Shown in pieces: positions 1 to 8,495 of a stretch of DNA of 64,000 bases; the stretch's first letter is position 1; each line of letters opens with the position of its first letter. Under the pieces are notes generated by a model. That model saw nothing but the letters and a program-made list of their open reading frames with translations, had not been told where the DNA came from and did not search any database. The DNA is from UBA1732 sp045114235 (lineage in GTDB: Bacteria; Verrucomicrobiota; Lentisphaeria; Victivallales; UBA1829): positions 1-64,000 of the forward strand of contig JBGUKB010000068.1 in the NCBI GenBank assembly GCA_045114235.1. The letters are read 5' to 3'. Position numbers and translations under genes: made by a program.

Positions 1-152
1 TGACGAAGCGAATGCGGGGCATAGCTGAAAGACGCGGTTGAAAAGACGTTGAAAACGGAAGGACTTTTCCTTTAATATATTCGGGAAACGCCTCAATTCA
101 ACTTCATTTCAAGGAAATGCGTGAAAAAGACGTTTTTTTTCGAGAAAAACGT
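1..152. other. Left-edge non-coding stretch
   Basis: No reading frame with a ribosome-binding site is visible. The stretch is AT-rich and holds several TTGAAA-like hexamers, so it is probably the regulatory region between the gene starting at 255 and a gene left of the window. A short frame reading leftwards from position 22 runs off the edge but cannot be supported as a gene. Confidence 0.4.
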
Positions 153-181
153 TTGAAAGCTTCCGGTTCGCAGTATATATT
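153..181 (+). promoter_or_regulatory. Sigma-70-like promoter for the REC-PP2C-HATPase gene
   Basis: TTGAAA (153-158), a 17-bp spacer, then TATATT (176-181). The spacing and hexamers match other promoters seen in this window. The start codon follows 73 bp downstream. Confidence 0.55.
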
Positions 182-254
182 ATGGCAGTTTCTGTTTATG
201 TGAACTTATCCTGAACATAAAACAGCCCCGCGCTGAACTTTCCCCGGAGTTATT

Positions 255-1877
255 ATGAGCGATGTGATCAAAGTCCTGGCCGTAGATGACGTTGAGGCGA
301 ATCTTATGATCATCCGCGGCTGTCTGAAAGGCGGCGGCTTCGAGATCGTGACCTGTACGAACGCCGTTGACGCCCTCCAGAAATTCAAGGAACAGTATTT
401 CGACATCCTCCTGCTCGACGTCATCATGCCCGGCATCGACGGTTTCGAGCTGCGCAAGCTCATCCGCGCCACCGACCCGGAACGCCCCATCATCTTCCTC
501 ACCAGCATGGTCGAGGACAAGAACATGACCATGCTCAACCAGATCACCTGGGACGCCAACACGTACTACCTGAACAAGGCGGTCGGCAAGAAGACGCTGA
601 TCCAGAAGATCACCGAGGTCGTCACCACCTACCGCCAGAAGCTCATGGCGCACAAATACAGCGACCAGCTGGAGGAGGAGCGCGCGCTCGCCGGCGAACT
701 TCAGAAAGTCCTGCTCCCGAGCTGGTGCAGCTGCAACGAAGACGTGGTGTTTTCCTCCATCTACGTCCCGTACATGCACGTCTCCGGCGACCTCTACGAA
801 ATGATCCCGTTCGGCGATTCCAAATATCTTTTCTTCATCGGCGACATCTCCGGGCACGGCCTCTCCGCGGCCCTCTACATGGCGGCGGTCCAGTCCTGGC
901 TGAAAATGAGCCTGCGCGACAACGACATCAAGATCCATGAGCTCATGACCCGCCTCAACAAGTTCTTCTGCGAGGACCTTCAGAGCAAGAACTACATGAC
1001 CGCGCTCGCCGCCATCGTCGACTTCAAGAACAACCACATTTCCCTGCATTCCTCCGGGCATCCCGGCATGATCTTCGCCTCCCCGAGCAAGAAGACCGTG
1101 ACCGTCAGCGACACGAACAAGGGCAGCATGCCGCTCGGCTGGATGGCCGACGCCGAATTCCCCGAATCCGAAAACTACGACTGCGATTTCGACGAGGACA
1201 CCATCTTCATCGCCATGACCGACGGCGTGCTGGACATGACCAACGAGGACGGCCAGACCATGGACGAAGAGGATTTCCACTCCATCATCCAGTGCCAGCT
1301 GGACAATCCGAACGTCGTGGCGCTGCCGTACCGCACCAAGGGCATGATGGCGAAAATGGGCGTCGACAAGGCTCCGGACGACTTCACCATCGTCGCGTTC
1401 CAGAAGCGCTCCGCACGCAAGGGGTTCCTCGAACGCATCATCCCCGCCACGCTCACCGAAGTCGACAAGCTCGCACGCGAGTTCTCCGCCATTACCGATG
1501 ATGTCCGCCAGAGCACCGAGATCGACCTTTGCATCCACGAATACCTCAACAACGTCGTCATCCACGGCAACCACGACAAGAAGAAGGCCCCCGACCTCAT
1601 CTACGCCAGCATCGGCATGGAAAACGGCGACCTGGTTCTGCACGGCGCGGAACGCGGCGGCAAATGGGACATCACCGGTACCCGCGAGACCAACGATCCC
1701 CAGCTTTTCACCCCGGAGAAAGCGGAGGAGAAGAAACCCGAGGAGGAAAACCTCTTCGCCACCAGCGGACGCGGCATCCAGATCATCAAGGCGATCACGC
1801 AATACGTGTCGTACGAGACCAACTGCGGATTAAACGAAACAAAATTCGTATTCAATAAAAGGACACCCGAATCATGA
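255..1877 (+). CDS. Response regulator - PP2C phosphatase - HATPase signalling fusion
   Basis: A 540-aa cytoplasmic protein with three modules. Residues 1-125 are a receiver domain with all key residues: D11/D12 acidic pocket, phospho-acceptor D55 (DVIMPG), T83 and K108. Residues 140-385 are a SpoIIE/RsbU-type PP2C phosphatase with the LLP linker motif, SGD (D179), GDISGHG, TDG (D323) and DDFT. Residues 400-540 are a GHKL ATPase like RsbW/SpoIIAB, with an N-box (CIHEYLNN) and a G2 box (GRGIQIIK). The family usually controls partner-switching: the phosphatase dephosphorylates an anti-anti-sigma protein and the kinase phosphorylates it. Fusing both opposing activities under one receiver suggests phosphorylation of D55 sets the balance. 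No STAS partner lies nearby. A GGAG sequence precedes the start. The stop overlaps the next start by 4 bases. Confidence 0.9.
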   Translation: MSDVIKVLAVDDVEANLMIIRGCLKGGGFEIVTCTNAVDALQKFKEQYFDILLLDVIMPGIDGFELRKLIRATDPERPIIFLTSMVEDKNMTMLNQITWDANTYYLNKAVGKKTLIQKITEVVTTYRQKLMAHKYSDQLEEERALAGELQKVLLPSWCSCNEDVVFSSIYVPYMHVSGDLYEMIPFGDSKYLFFIGDISGHGLSAALYMAAVQSWLKMSLRDNDIKIHELMTRLNKFFCEDLQSKNYMTALAAIVDFKNNHISLHSSGHPGMIFASPSKKTVTVSDTNKGSMPLGWMADAEFPESENYDCDFDEDTIFIAMTDGVLDMTNEDGQTMDEEDFHSIIQCQLDNPNVVALPYRTKGMMAKMGVDKAPDDFTIVAFQKRSARKGFLERIIPATLTEVDKLAREFSAITDDVRQSTEIDLCIHEYLNNVVIHGNHDKKKAPDLIYASIGMENGDLVLHGAERGGKWDITGTRETNDPQLFTPEKAEEKKPEEENLFATSGRGIQIIKAITQYVSYETNCGLNETKFVFNKRTPES

Positions 1878-2194
1878 AAGCCGATATCGCTGCCCATCTG
1901 AAAGAGCTCCTTGAGCTCGAAGACGACGAAATCAAAGAATTCTACGATGCGTTCATCAAGGAATTCGACAAATCCTGCGTCGACCTGCAGGAGCCCGGCG
2001 TCGACTCCGACTTCCAGAAACTCAGGATCATCACGCACACCATGTTCGGCTACTGCGAGAACATGGGCGCCATGGACCTCTTCGCGCTGGCAAAGGAACT
2101 GAACGCCGCGGCCAAAGCCGAGGACGTCCCGACGTGCCAGGCGTCGATCCAGAAGATCTTCCGGATGCACGAAGCCTACCTCGCCGAAGGCTGA
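1874..2194 (+). CDS. Hpt-like histidine phosphotransfer protein
   Basis: A 106-aa, acidic, all-helical protein. The motif at 55-66 (HTMFGYCENMGA) resembles the Hpt consensus HTLKGSAxNxGA, making H55 the predicted phosphorylated histidine. The usual Lys after HTL is replaced by Phe, so this is a divergent Hpt. It overlaps the upstream receiver-containing gene by 4 bases (ATGA), so the two are translationally coupled. It is the obvious candidate to pass phosphate to or from D55 of that protein. No sensor kinase is in the window. Family assignment rests on the single motif, length and context. Confidence 0.7.
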   Translation: MKADIAAHLKELLELEDDEIKEFYDAFIKEFDKSCVDLQEPGVDSDFQKLRIITHTMFGYCENMGAMDLFALAKELNAAAKAEDVPTCQASIQKIFRMHEAYLAEG

Positions 2195-2239
2195 GAGTTT
2201 TTCTGTACAAATCGTGTTATTTGTTGGAGGACTTTTTTT

Positions 2240-3562
2240 ATGAAAAGAAAAAAATGGTTTTATTTTATTTTCTCGGTTCTTTTGCTCCTGCCAGCATTTT
2301 ATGTGATTGTCAAACAGTATATTGACTCCTACTTTTATTTAGGTGATTTGGGTGCCTACTGCGCCATATCCCGGGCTCTTTTTGAAGGTAACATTCCATT
2401 CCCAGATCATTTTGAGTATCTCTTTTGCTATTCCCATGGAGGAAGTGTTGTTCCGATTGTTTATCCCGGACAGATGTTTCTGTTTTTAATCCCAGCGTAT
2501 CTGCCCGATTTTATTTCTATCATCGCTGGTCGGCCTGATCGCTGGTTCAGAGCGATTCACCTTGTTTATTTCTTTTCAAATATTGTTGGCGTTTTTTTCC
2601 TGATCGGACTGACTTATGTGAAAGGCATGAGCTGGCGATGGTGCGATTTGTATACGCCGGACAGGAAACAGCTCATTTACGCTTTGAGTTGCTCTCTTGC
2701 TTTTTATTCCTGCAGCTTCAAGGAATCGCTTCGATGGGGACAGATTCCGATTGTTTTAGCAATCTGTTTTTATTGCATGTTTTGGGGGCCAGTGTCGTTC
2801 TGTCTGCGAACGGTTTTGTTTGCATTGATAGCATTGTTGAAGTACAGCGTATTGCCGGTTGTAGCTCCGCTTCTTTTTCTCAAGGGGCATTGGAAACTGT
2901 GCCTTGCCGCGTTTTCTGTCTTCCTTTTTTTCACAATAAGCCCCGTTTTCTGTGGTAACGATTTGGTGGAGCTCTATACTGAATATTCGAATGCTGTTCA
3001 GCTTATTCTTCTGCCGGGACACCTTAATCATTATGACCGCGTTCCGGATGGCATGTGCCACTTCGCTTTTTTTAAGATAGGTTTTATTAATTATTTTCTG
3101 AGAGCGTTGGCAGTCTGTGTTATTTTGTGGTTGTTTTGGCGGGAACGCAAAACGCCTTATTTGTCCGATACGTTGTTGCTTTCCGCGTTCTGTCTGACCA
3201 TGCTGGTTTCTTATCACAGAATTTATGACCTTGTCCTCGCTTATCCGTTGTTTGTAATCCGGCTTTATGATTTCGCCGGGAAGAAGCAATGGTCGTTATT
3301 TGGGATTACTCTTCTCTTTCCGCTGTTTCTGTGTCTGCCTTCTTCATGGCTTTTTGTTGACATTCCGGCTTGTTTTGGACATATTCCCAGGGCGGATTCT
3401 ATTGTTTATTTGTGTTATCGCATTAAAGGTTTGTCTCTCTTCCCGATTATGCCGTTTTTCATGACAGCTCTTACCTTTTGGAGTCTTTATCTATACTTTC
3501 ACGTAAAAGAACCGTACCGGTTTGTTCTTTCAGGAACCAGGAAAAACGATTCAAAAGAATGA
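2240..3562 (+). CDS. Multi-spanning membrane glycosyltransferase, GT87/GT-C-like
   Basis: A 440-aa integral membrane protein with about ten hydrophobic segments. It has features of GT87-type polyprenol-phosphate-mannose-dependent mannosyltransferases: an early acidic motif (GDLGAY, D36), a WGQ motif at 166-168 and an LLKYSVLP motif near 199-206. The sequence is clearly AT-rich compared with all its neighbours and uses many TTT/ATT/TAT codons, suggesting recent acquisition. A strong GGAGG lies 9 bases before the ATG. The next gene encodes a Dpm1-like enzyme, which could make the lipid-linked sugar donor this protein would use. The acceptor is unknown. The GT-C assignment is by motif and topology only. 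Confidence 0.65.
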   Translation: MKRKKWFYFIFSVLLLLPAFYVIVKQYIDSYFYLGDLGAYCAISRALFEGNIPFPDHFEYLFCYSHGGSVVPIVYPGQMFLFLIPAYLPDFISIIAGRPDRWFRAIHLVYFFSNIVGVFFLIGLTYVKGMSWRWCDLYTPDRKQLIYALSCSLAFYSCSFKESLRWGQIPIVLAICFYCMFWGPVSFCLRTVLFALIALLKYSVLPVVAPLLFLKGHWKLCLAAFSVFLFFTISPVFCGNDLVELYTEYSNAVQLILLPGHLNHYDRVPDGMCHFAFFKIGFINYFLRALAVCVILWLFWRERKTPYLSDTLLLSAFCLTMLVSYHRIYDLVLAYPLFVIRLYDFAGKKQWSLFGITLLFPLFLCLPSSWLFVDIPACFGHIPRADSIVYLCYRIKGLSLFPIMPFFMTALTFWSLYLYFHVKEPYRFVLSGTRKNDSKE

Positions 3563-3608
3563 ATCGTTCATTTTAATCCGAAACTTTTTTGGGAAAAGGT
3601 GCAACGAT

Positions 3609-4352
3609 ATGACCTCTTCTATTATTCTCCCTACGTTCAAAGAAAAGGACAGCATCCCGCCGATGCTCCACGCCCTTGATGCGTTGAGCCTGTCCGGACT
3701 TGAGATCATCGTCGCGGACGACCATTCCCCGGACGGCACGGAGGCCGCCGCGCTGGAAAGCGCGAAAACGCTGAAAACCCCTGTCCGCGTGGAACAGAAC
3801 CCCGGCGTACGCGGGCTTGCGCCCAGCGTGGTCCACGGGTTTTCGAAAGCGCAGGGCGAAATCCTGGTCTGCATGGACGCCGACGGTCAGCACCGACCGG
3901 AGGACCTGCCTGGACTGCTCGCGGAATTCGACCGCGATCCGGCGTTGTCCATGGTGATCGGGTCCCGGCATGTGCCCGGCGGCGGCTTCACCGAAAAATG
4001 GAATCTTTTCCGCGTGATGTGCAGCGACGGCGCGGCGTTTGCCGCCCGCCTTGTGCTCGGGATCACGCTGAAGGATCCGATGTCCGGGTTCTTCGCGATC
4101 CGCCGCGACGCCTTCGACCGCGTGAAATCCTGCCTTTCGCCCGAAGGTTTCAAGATCATGCTCGAACTCGCCTTCCTGCTCTCCCTCACGGGCCGCGACA
4201 AGGTCCTGGAGCATCCCATCACATTCGCCATGCGCAAACAGGGCGAAAGCAAGCTTTCCGGCCGCGTGATCGTGCAGTATTTGGCGATGCTCATGCGGTT
4301 TGTCCGGGTGAAGGGAAGCCTTCGACGCAAGCTTGCCGCCGGGCAATCCTGA
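3609..4352 (+). CDS. Dpm1-like polyprenol-phosphate glycosyltransferase (GT2)
   Basis: A 247-aa GT2 enzyme of the dolichol-phosphate mannose synthase type. It has the nucleotide-binding motif DDHSPDGT (37-44), metal-binding DADGQHRPE (90-98), GSRHVPGG (118-125) and KDPMSGFFAIRR (155-166). It lacks C-terminal membrane segments, so it is a soluble or peripheral form. The likely reaction is transfer of mannose or glucose from a nucleotide sugar to polyprenyl phosphate. The start at 3609 is chosen because AAAAGGT precedes it and the protein begins just before the first beta strand; longer starts would overlap the upstream gene. It follows the GT-C gene by 46 bases and probably feeds it. GC content is back to the local norm. 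Confidence 0.85.
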   Translation: MTSSIILPTFKEKDSIPPMLHALDALSLSGLEIIVADDHSPDGTEAAALESAKTLKTPVRVEQNPGVRGLAPSVVHGFSKAQGEILVCMDADGQHRPEDLPGLLAEFDRDPALSMVIGSRHVPGGGFTEKWNLFRVMCSDGAAFAARLVLGITLKDPMSGFFAIRRDAFDRVKSCLSPEGFKIMLELAFLLSLTGRDKVLEHPITFAMRKQGESKLSGRVIVQYLAMLMRFVRVKGSLRRKLAAGQS

Positions 4353-4373
4353 CTTCAGCAGAAATTCAGCTGG

Positions 4374-5444
4374 TCATTGCGGCGGCAGAGTCGACGGTAT
4401 CTCGCCCCACCCTTTGCCGTATTTCAGCACTTCCGGCTTGTCCGCCGGACCCCGCACGATCAGCACGCGCAGGCCGGGAAACTTTTTCGTCCAGCCCGCC
4501 ACGGCGTCCGGCCCGGCGATGAAGATCGAGGTCGACAATGCGTCGCTGGCGACGCCGGTCGGCGCGATCACGGTCACGGAGTCCATGCCGGACACCGGCA
4601 GCCCGGTCGCGGGATCGATGATGTGCGTGTACTGTTTGCCGTCGATGACCACGTATCGCTCGTAGTTGCCGCTGGTGCTGATCGCGGCGTCGCCGACCGG
4701 AGTCTTGCCAAGGATATCATCCTTATGGAACGGATTCCGGACACCCGCGGCGTATTTGCCGCCGCCAGTCTTCTTCGGCAGCGCCAGGATGTTCCCGCCG
4801 ATCTCGATCCAGCCGGTCTTCACGCCGAGCGCGCGGACGGCATCCGCGGCGCGGTCGAGCGCGTAGCCTTTGGCGATGCCGCCGAGGTTGATCGACATGC
4901 CCGGCACGGTGAACTTCACCGTATGCTTTTCATCGTCGAACACGACCTTGTCAAGCCCGGTGAGGCGTTTCGCCTCGGCGATCTCCTCCTCGGACGGCAG
5001 CGTCTCGCGTTTGCTGTGGAATCCCCAGAGCTTCATCAGCGGGTCGATCGTCACGTCGAACGCGCCGCCGGAATCCTTCCAGAACTCCCGTGCCTGCGTG
5101 AGCACGTCCCACAGCAGATCGCTGCACGCGAACGGCTCGTCCGCCGCGGTCGCGTTGAGCTTGGCTAGCTCGCTTTCGGGATCGAAGATGTTGCAGGTCT
5201 TCTCCACTTCGCGGACCGCCTCGTGCGCCGCCGTCAGCGCGTTGCTCACGGTCATTTTCTCCTGATGGGCGAGGCTGACCGTCCCGAACGTGCTCATGGT
5301 GGAGAACATGATGGTCTCGCTGTGCATGCGGCGGCCGTCGTGCAGCGCCACGTACAGCAGGCAGATGCCGACGACGAGCGACAGCGCGATGTTGCGCGCG
5401 ACCATGCGCCGGATGGGGGTGTTGAGGAGTTCTTTCAGTTTCAT
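4374..5444 (-). CDS. apbE: FAD:protein FMN transferase ApbE
   Basis: A 356-aa enzyme that attaches FMN through a phosphoester to Ser/Thr of target flavoproteins such as NqrB/NqrC or RnfD/RnfG, using FAD, outside the inner membrane. Residues 16-35 form an uncleaved membrane anchor or signal. Family motifs are all present: FDPESELAKLN, SGGAFDVTIDPL-WGF, NLGGIAKGYALD, the EIGGN flavin loop, HIIDPATGLPV and the late SDALSTSIF metal/active-site motif. Length is normal. The gene is 6 bases downstream of xerD and probably shares its transcript. No Rnf or Nqr genes are in the window. Confidence 0.93.
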   Translation of the reverse strand: MKLKELLNTPIRRMVARNIALSLVVGICLLYVALHDGRRMHSETIMFSTMSTFGTVSLAHQEKMTVSNALTAAHEAVREVEKTCNIFDPESELAKLNATAADEPFACSDLLWDVLTQAREFWKDSGGAFDVTIDPLMKLWGFHSKRETLPSEEEIAEAKRLTGLDKVVFDDEKHTVKFTVPGMSINLGGIAKGYALDRAADAVRALGVKTGWIEIGGNILALPKKTGGGKYAAGVRNPFHKDDILGKTPVGDAAISTSGNYERYVVIDGKQYTHIIDPATGLPVSGMDSVTVIAPTGVASDALSTSIFIAGPDAVAGWTKKFPGLRVLIVRGPADKPEVLKYGKGWGEIPSTLPPQ

Positions 5445-5450
5445 GGGCGG

Positions 5451-6347
5451 TCAGGCTCTCGGATGGAATTTGTTGAAGACGCCGAGCAGGCGGTTCTCGT
5501 CGACGTGCGTATAGATCTGCGTGGTGCTGATGTCCGCGTGCCCGAGCATCTCCTGGATCACGCGCAGGTCCGCGCCGTTTTCGAGCAGATGGCTCGCGAA
5601 GGAATGGCGCAGCGTGTGCGGATGGATGTTCTTCGTGATCCCGGCGAGGCGCGCGGCATCCTTCACGACCATCCAGACGCGTTCCCGGTCGAGCTTCTTT
5701 CCGTGGTTGGACAGGAACAACTGAGGTGCGCCGCCGTCTCCGGCGAGCTCGGGACGCGCTTTCTCCAGGTAGCGTTTCAGCTGATGGATCGCTGCGTCGC
5801 CCATCGGCACGATGCGTTCCTTGGAGCCTTTGCCGAGCACGCGGATGGTGCGTTCGTCGAACCGGACCGCGCCGAACCGGAGGTTTACGCATTCGCTCAC
5901 GCGGAGCCCGCAGGAATACAGCAGCTCCAGGATGCAGCGGTTGCGGATGACGAGCGGGTCCTGCGCCCGCAGCGGAAACGCGTTGAGCAGGGCGTCGACT
6001 TCCGCCACGCTCAGGAAATCCGGCAGGATGCGCCAGAATTTCGGCGAATCCATCACGTCCGTCACATCCGCGGCGATCATGCGTTCGCGGAAAAGATACC
6101 GGTACAGGATCTTGATCGCGACCAGACGCCGCGCGATGCTGACCGTCTCCAGATTTCGCTCGTCGCGGCAGTATTCGAGGTAGTCGATAATGGCGTCGCG
6201 TCCGGCGGCGTCGAACGACTCGATGCCCTGCGCTTTGAGCCAGTGGATGTAGTCTTCGAGGTCGGAGGAATAGGCGGACGTGGAATTCCGGCTGAGGCCG
6301 CGTTCGGCCGTCAGATAGCCGATGAAATGTTGAAGGATCTTTTCCAT
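5451..6347 (-). CDS. xerD: Tyrosine recombinase XerD/XerC
   Basis: A 298-aa site-specific recombinase, exactly the length of E. coli XerD. Catalytic residues fall at the same positions: R149, K173, H244, R247, H270 and nucleophile Y279. It resolves chromosome dimers at dif with a second Xer protein and FtsK. The N-terminal SAM-like DNA-binding domain covers residues 1-90. The start at 6347 (MEKIL) is preferred over an upstream ATG at 6368 because GGGG lies just before it and the length then matches the family. No phage or integron genes are adjacent, so this is the housekeeping enzyme; XerC versus XerD cannot be decided here. Confidence 0.92.
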   Translation of the reverse strand: MEKILQHFIGYLTAERGLSRNSTSAYSSDLEDYIHWLKAQGIESFDAAGRDAIIDYLEYCRDERNLETVSIARRLVAIKILYRYLFRERMIAADVTDVMDSPKFWRILPDFLSVAEVDALLNAFPLRAQDPLVIRNRCILELLYSCGLRVSECVNLRFGAVRFDERTIRVLGKGSKERIVPMGDAAIHQLKRYLEKARPELAGDGGAPQLFLSNHGKKLDRERVWMVVKDAARLAGITKNIHPHTLRHSFASHLLENGADLRVIQEMLGHADISTTQIYTHVDENRLLGVFNKFHPRA

Positions 6348-6405
6348 GCGCACCCCAAATCCGGACATAAAAAAATCGCCATTTTGTACTGTGCAGATAC
6401 AAAAA

Positions 6406-6482
6406 TGGCGAGAGCGACGGGATTCGAACCCGCAACATCCACCGTGACAGGGTGGCACTCTAACCAGTTGAGCTACGCCCCC
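6406..6482 (-). tRNA. tRNA-Asp (GTC)
   Basis: A full cloverleaf on the minus strand. The 7-bp acceptor stem pairs GGGGGCG with CGCTCTC. The anticodon stem CCACC/GGTGG encloses CTGTCAC, giving anticodon GTC. The T-arm has GGTTCGAATCC. CCA is encoded. It is followed by xerD on the same strand. Confidence 0.97.
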
Positions 6483-6503
6483 GCAATTTCTTGCATGAGA
6501 TTT

Positions 6504-6532
6504 AATATACACCCCGGTTTGGAAAAAAGCAA
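6504..6532 (-). promoter_or_regulatory. Promoter for tRNA-Asp
   Basis: On the minus strand, TTGCTT (6527-6532), a 17-bp spacer and TATATT (6504-6509), about 22 bp before the tRNA 5' end. Confidence 0.6.
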
Positions 6533-6639
6533 ACTGAAACGGGAAAAAAGTACGAAAAAACTTTGTTCCGTCCGTAAGCTCACGGCGGGGAGGAAATGGG
6601 GAAGAATCGAAAAGGAGACTCGAAAACCGAGCATGAAAA

Positions 6640-6730
6640 TGGCGGAGAGAGGGGGATTCGAACCCCCGAACGGGAAAAACCCGTTAACGGTTTTCGAGAC
6701 CGCCGCCTTCGACCGCTCAGCCATCTCTCC
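6640..6730 (-). tRNA. tRNA-Ser (CGA)
   Basis: A class II tRNA of about 91 nt including encoded CCA. The acceptor stem pairs GGAGAGA with TCTCTCC. The anticodon loop CTCGAAA lies between GCGGT and ACCGT, giving CGA. A long variable arm (AACGGG/CCCGTT) confirms serine identity. The T-loop is GGTTCGAATCC. Confidence 0.97.
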
Positions 6731-6753
6731 GGATTTCAAAAAAAGCAGAGAAT

Positions 6754-6781
6754 AATATAGCCTGCAAACGCGAAAAAGCAA
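6754..6781 (-). promoter_or_regulatory. Promoter for tRNA-Ser
   Basis: On the minus strand, TTGCTT (6776-6781), a 16-bp spacer and TATATT (6754-6759). It has the same -35 and -10 as the tRNA-Asp promoter. Confidence 0.6.
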
Positions 6782-6820
6782 GCGTAACAATGTATTTTTG
6801 CGCGCGGAATCCGCCCGGAA

Positions 6821-6856
6821 AACAAAAACACCGTCTCTCCCGGAGGAAAGACGGTG
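6821..6856 (-). terminator. Rho-independent terminator of the xylulokinase gene
   Basis: Read on the minus strand, CACCGTCT (6849-6856) pairs with AGACGGTG (6829-6836), followed by TTTTTGTTTT. It lies 27 bp after the xylB stop. Confidence 0.8.
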
Positions 6857-6883
6857 CAAACGTTCTTGTTTGATGAACGGAGA

Positions 6884-8413
6884 TCAACCGCGGCCGGATT
6901 CGAGCGCGGCGTAGTCCGCCATCATGCCGTCGTAGAGGCCGCGCAGGGAGGCGTCGGGCTCGATGACGGATGCGGAGGCGCAGAACATCGCGTAGAGGTC
7001 CTCGAACGGCGTATTGTCGATGCCGTTGGCGGCGCGGATGGCGGCGCCGAGGGACGCGGAGTTCGCGATGGAAACGGTCTCGATCTTCGCCTGGAAGACG
7101 TCGGCGAGGATCTGGCGGAACGTGGCGCTCTTTGACGCGCCGCCGGTCACGCGGATGCGCTTGAAGCTGCCGTCGCCCTGCCACGCGGAGTGGCGGCGCA
7201 TGGTGAGCGCCTGGGATTCGAGGAGGCAACGGATCTGCTCGGCCTTGGACGCCGTGGCGGGGTCGAAGTTGCGGACGACGCCGGCGGGGACCGCGGGGGT
7301 GTTCTCGGCTTCGTAGTAGGGGAGCATCAGCTTGCCGCCGTTGCCGGGCTTCGTCTCGGCGCACGCCGTGACGTCGAAGAATTTCCAGTCCACGCCGAGG
7401 TCGTCGCGGAGGTGTTCGCGGGCGAACGAGCCGTTCGTGAAGCAGATGAGGCTCATGAAGCCGCCCGCCGGATTGCCGAACACATGGCCGCATCCGTCGG
7501 GATCGGTCACGAAGTTCTGCATGGTGGCGAAGAAGGTGTCGCTGGTGCCGAGGCTGATGACCGCGGTGCCGAAGGAGCCGCCGCCAACGCCGATCAGGCT
7601 GCACGGATTGTCGCCGGACCAGACCACGACCGGGATGCCCGCCTTCAGGCCGTATTTCGTGAAGTAGCCGGAGAGCTTGCCCGCGACCGTGTTCGAGGGT
7701 TTCACGGGCGGGAGCTTGTTCATGAGGTCGGGGGCGGTGGCCGCCGTGATCTCGGGATCCCAGACGAGCTTGTGGAGGTTCAGCAGGTTCATGCCGGCGC
7801 CGTCGCCGTAGTCGATCGGGCAGTCATGGCCGCAGAGCACGGAGCAGAGGAACGAGCTCACGAGGTGCACGGTCTTCGTCTTCGCCCAGGCTTCCGGCTC
7901 CTTCGTGGCGAACTTGCGGATCTGCGGACCGGTGAAGCGCACGATCGCCGGGCTGCCGGTGTCGCGGCGCATCCTGTCGCCGAACTTTTCGGTCAGCCAG
8001 GCGCATTCCGCCTCGGTGGACTTGTCCATCCAGATCGGGGCGACCGCGCGGGAGAGGATCGGCTTGAGCTGTTCGGCGAGGGTCTTCGCGGGATCCCAGT
8101 CGGGAATCGGGGCGCTCAGGTACACGGAGCCGTGCTGCTGGCCGGAACCGGAGATGCCGGCGATCTGCGCCATCGGGAAACCGGCCTTGTTCATACGGTC
8201 GAACAGCATGTCCATGGCAGCGACCCACATGCGCGGATCGGCGCAGCGGACGCTTTCGTCGTCGTTCGGGAGGTATCCGCTCGGAGAATTGTATTCCGGC
8301 AGATCGTTCTTGAAGTTGACCGCGAAGGAGCCGACGACTTTGCCGGCGACGGTGTCGATGACCTCGGCTTTGAGGCCCTGCGTGCTGGAGTCAAGACCCA
8401 GATAGTAGCTCAT
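6884..8413 (-). CDS. xylB: Xylulokinase-type FGGY sugar kinase
   Basis: A 509-aa FGGY-family kinase. Visible motifs: N-terminal phosphate loop GLDSSTQGLKA (6-16), QQHG (92-95), WMDKST (129-134), the catalytic aspartate in SGDNPCSLIG (D268), LGTSDT and the C-terminal VTGGASKS adenosine motif. Together with length these fit D-xylulokinase (D-xylulose + ATP to xylulose 5-phosphate), with a Gln-Gln-His as in the XylB branch. It is a single-gene transcript with its own terminator. No xylose isomerase or transporter is adjacent, so another ketose substrate is possible. Confidence 0.85.
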   Translation of the reverse strand: MSYYLGLDSSTQGLKAEVIDTVAGKVVGSFAVNFKNDLPEYNSPSGYLPNDDESVRCADPRMWVAAMDMLFDRMNKAGFPMAQIAGISGSGQQHGSVYLSAPIPDWDPAKTLAEQLKPILSRAVAPIWMDKSTEAECAWLTEKFGDRMRRDTGSPAIVRFTGPQIRKFATKEPEAWAKTKTVHLVSSFLCSVLCGHDCPIDYGDGAGMNLLNLHKLVWDPEITAATAPDLMNKLPPVKPSNTVAGKLSGYFTKYGLKAGIPVVVWSGDNPCSLIGVGGGSFGTAVISLGTSDTFFATMQNFVTDPDGCGHVFGNPAGGFMSLICFTNGSFAREHLRDDLGVDWKFFDVTACAETKPGNGGKLMLPYYEAENTPAVPAGVVRNFDPATASKAEQIRCLLESQALTMRRHSAWQGDGSFKRIRVTGGASKSATFRQILADVFQAKIETVSIANSASLGAAIRAANGIDNTPFEDLYAMFCASASVIEPDASLRGLYDGMMADYAALESGRG

Positions 8414-8467
8414 TGTTGCATCCTGTTCTGATGTTTGTTGGTTGGTGAAATGGAATTATACTACATA

Positions 8468-8495
8468 ACAATAGCCTCGAAAGACGTTTTTTCAA
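8468..8495 (-). promoter_or_regulatory. Putative xylB promoter
   Basis: On the minus strand, TTGAAA (8490-8495), a 16-bp spacer and TATTGT (8468-8473). A perfect TATAAT also occurs at 8455-8460 but has only a poor -35 box. Either would start transcription before the gene at 8413. Confidence 0.4.

Noticed and set aside
180..1802. A long minus-strand frame opposite the REC-PP2C-HATPase gene
   Set aside because: The plus strand carries intact receiver, PP2C and GHKL motifs; the antisense frame has low-complexity composition and no family signal.
5451..6347. Tyrosine recombinase next to tRNA genes as an integrative-element integrase
   Set aside because: Length and catalytic spacing equal housekeeping XerD, and no att duplication of the tRNA or mobile genes is seen nearby.
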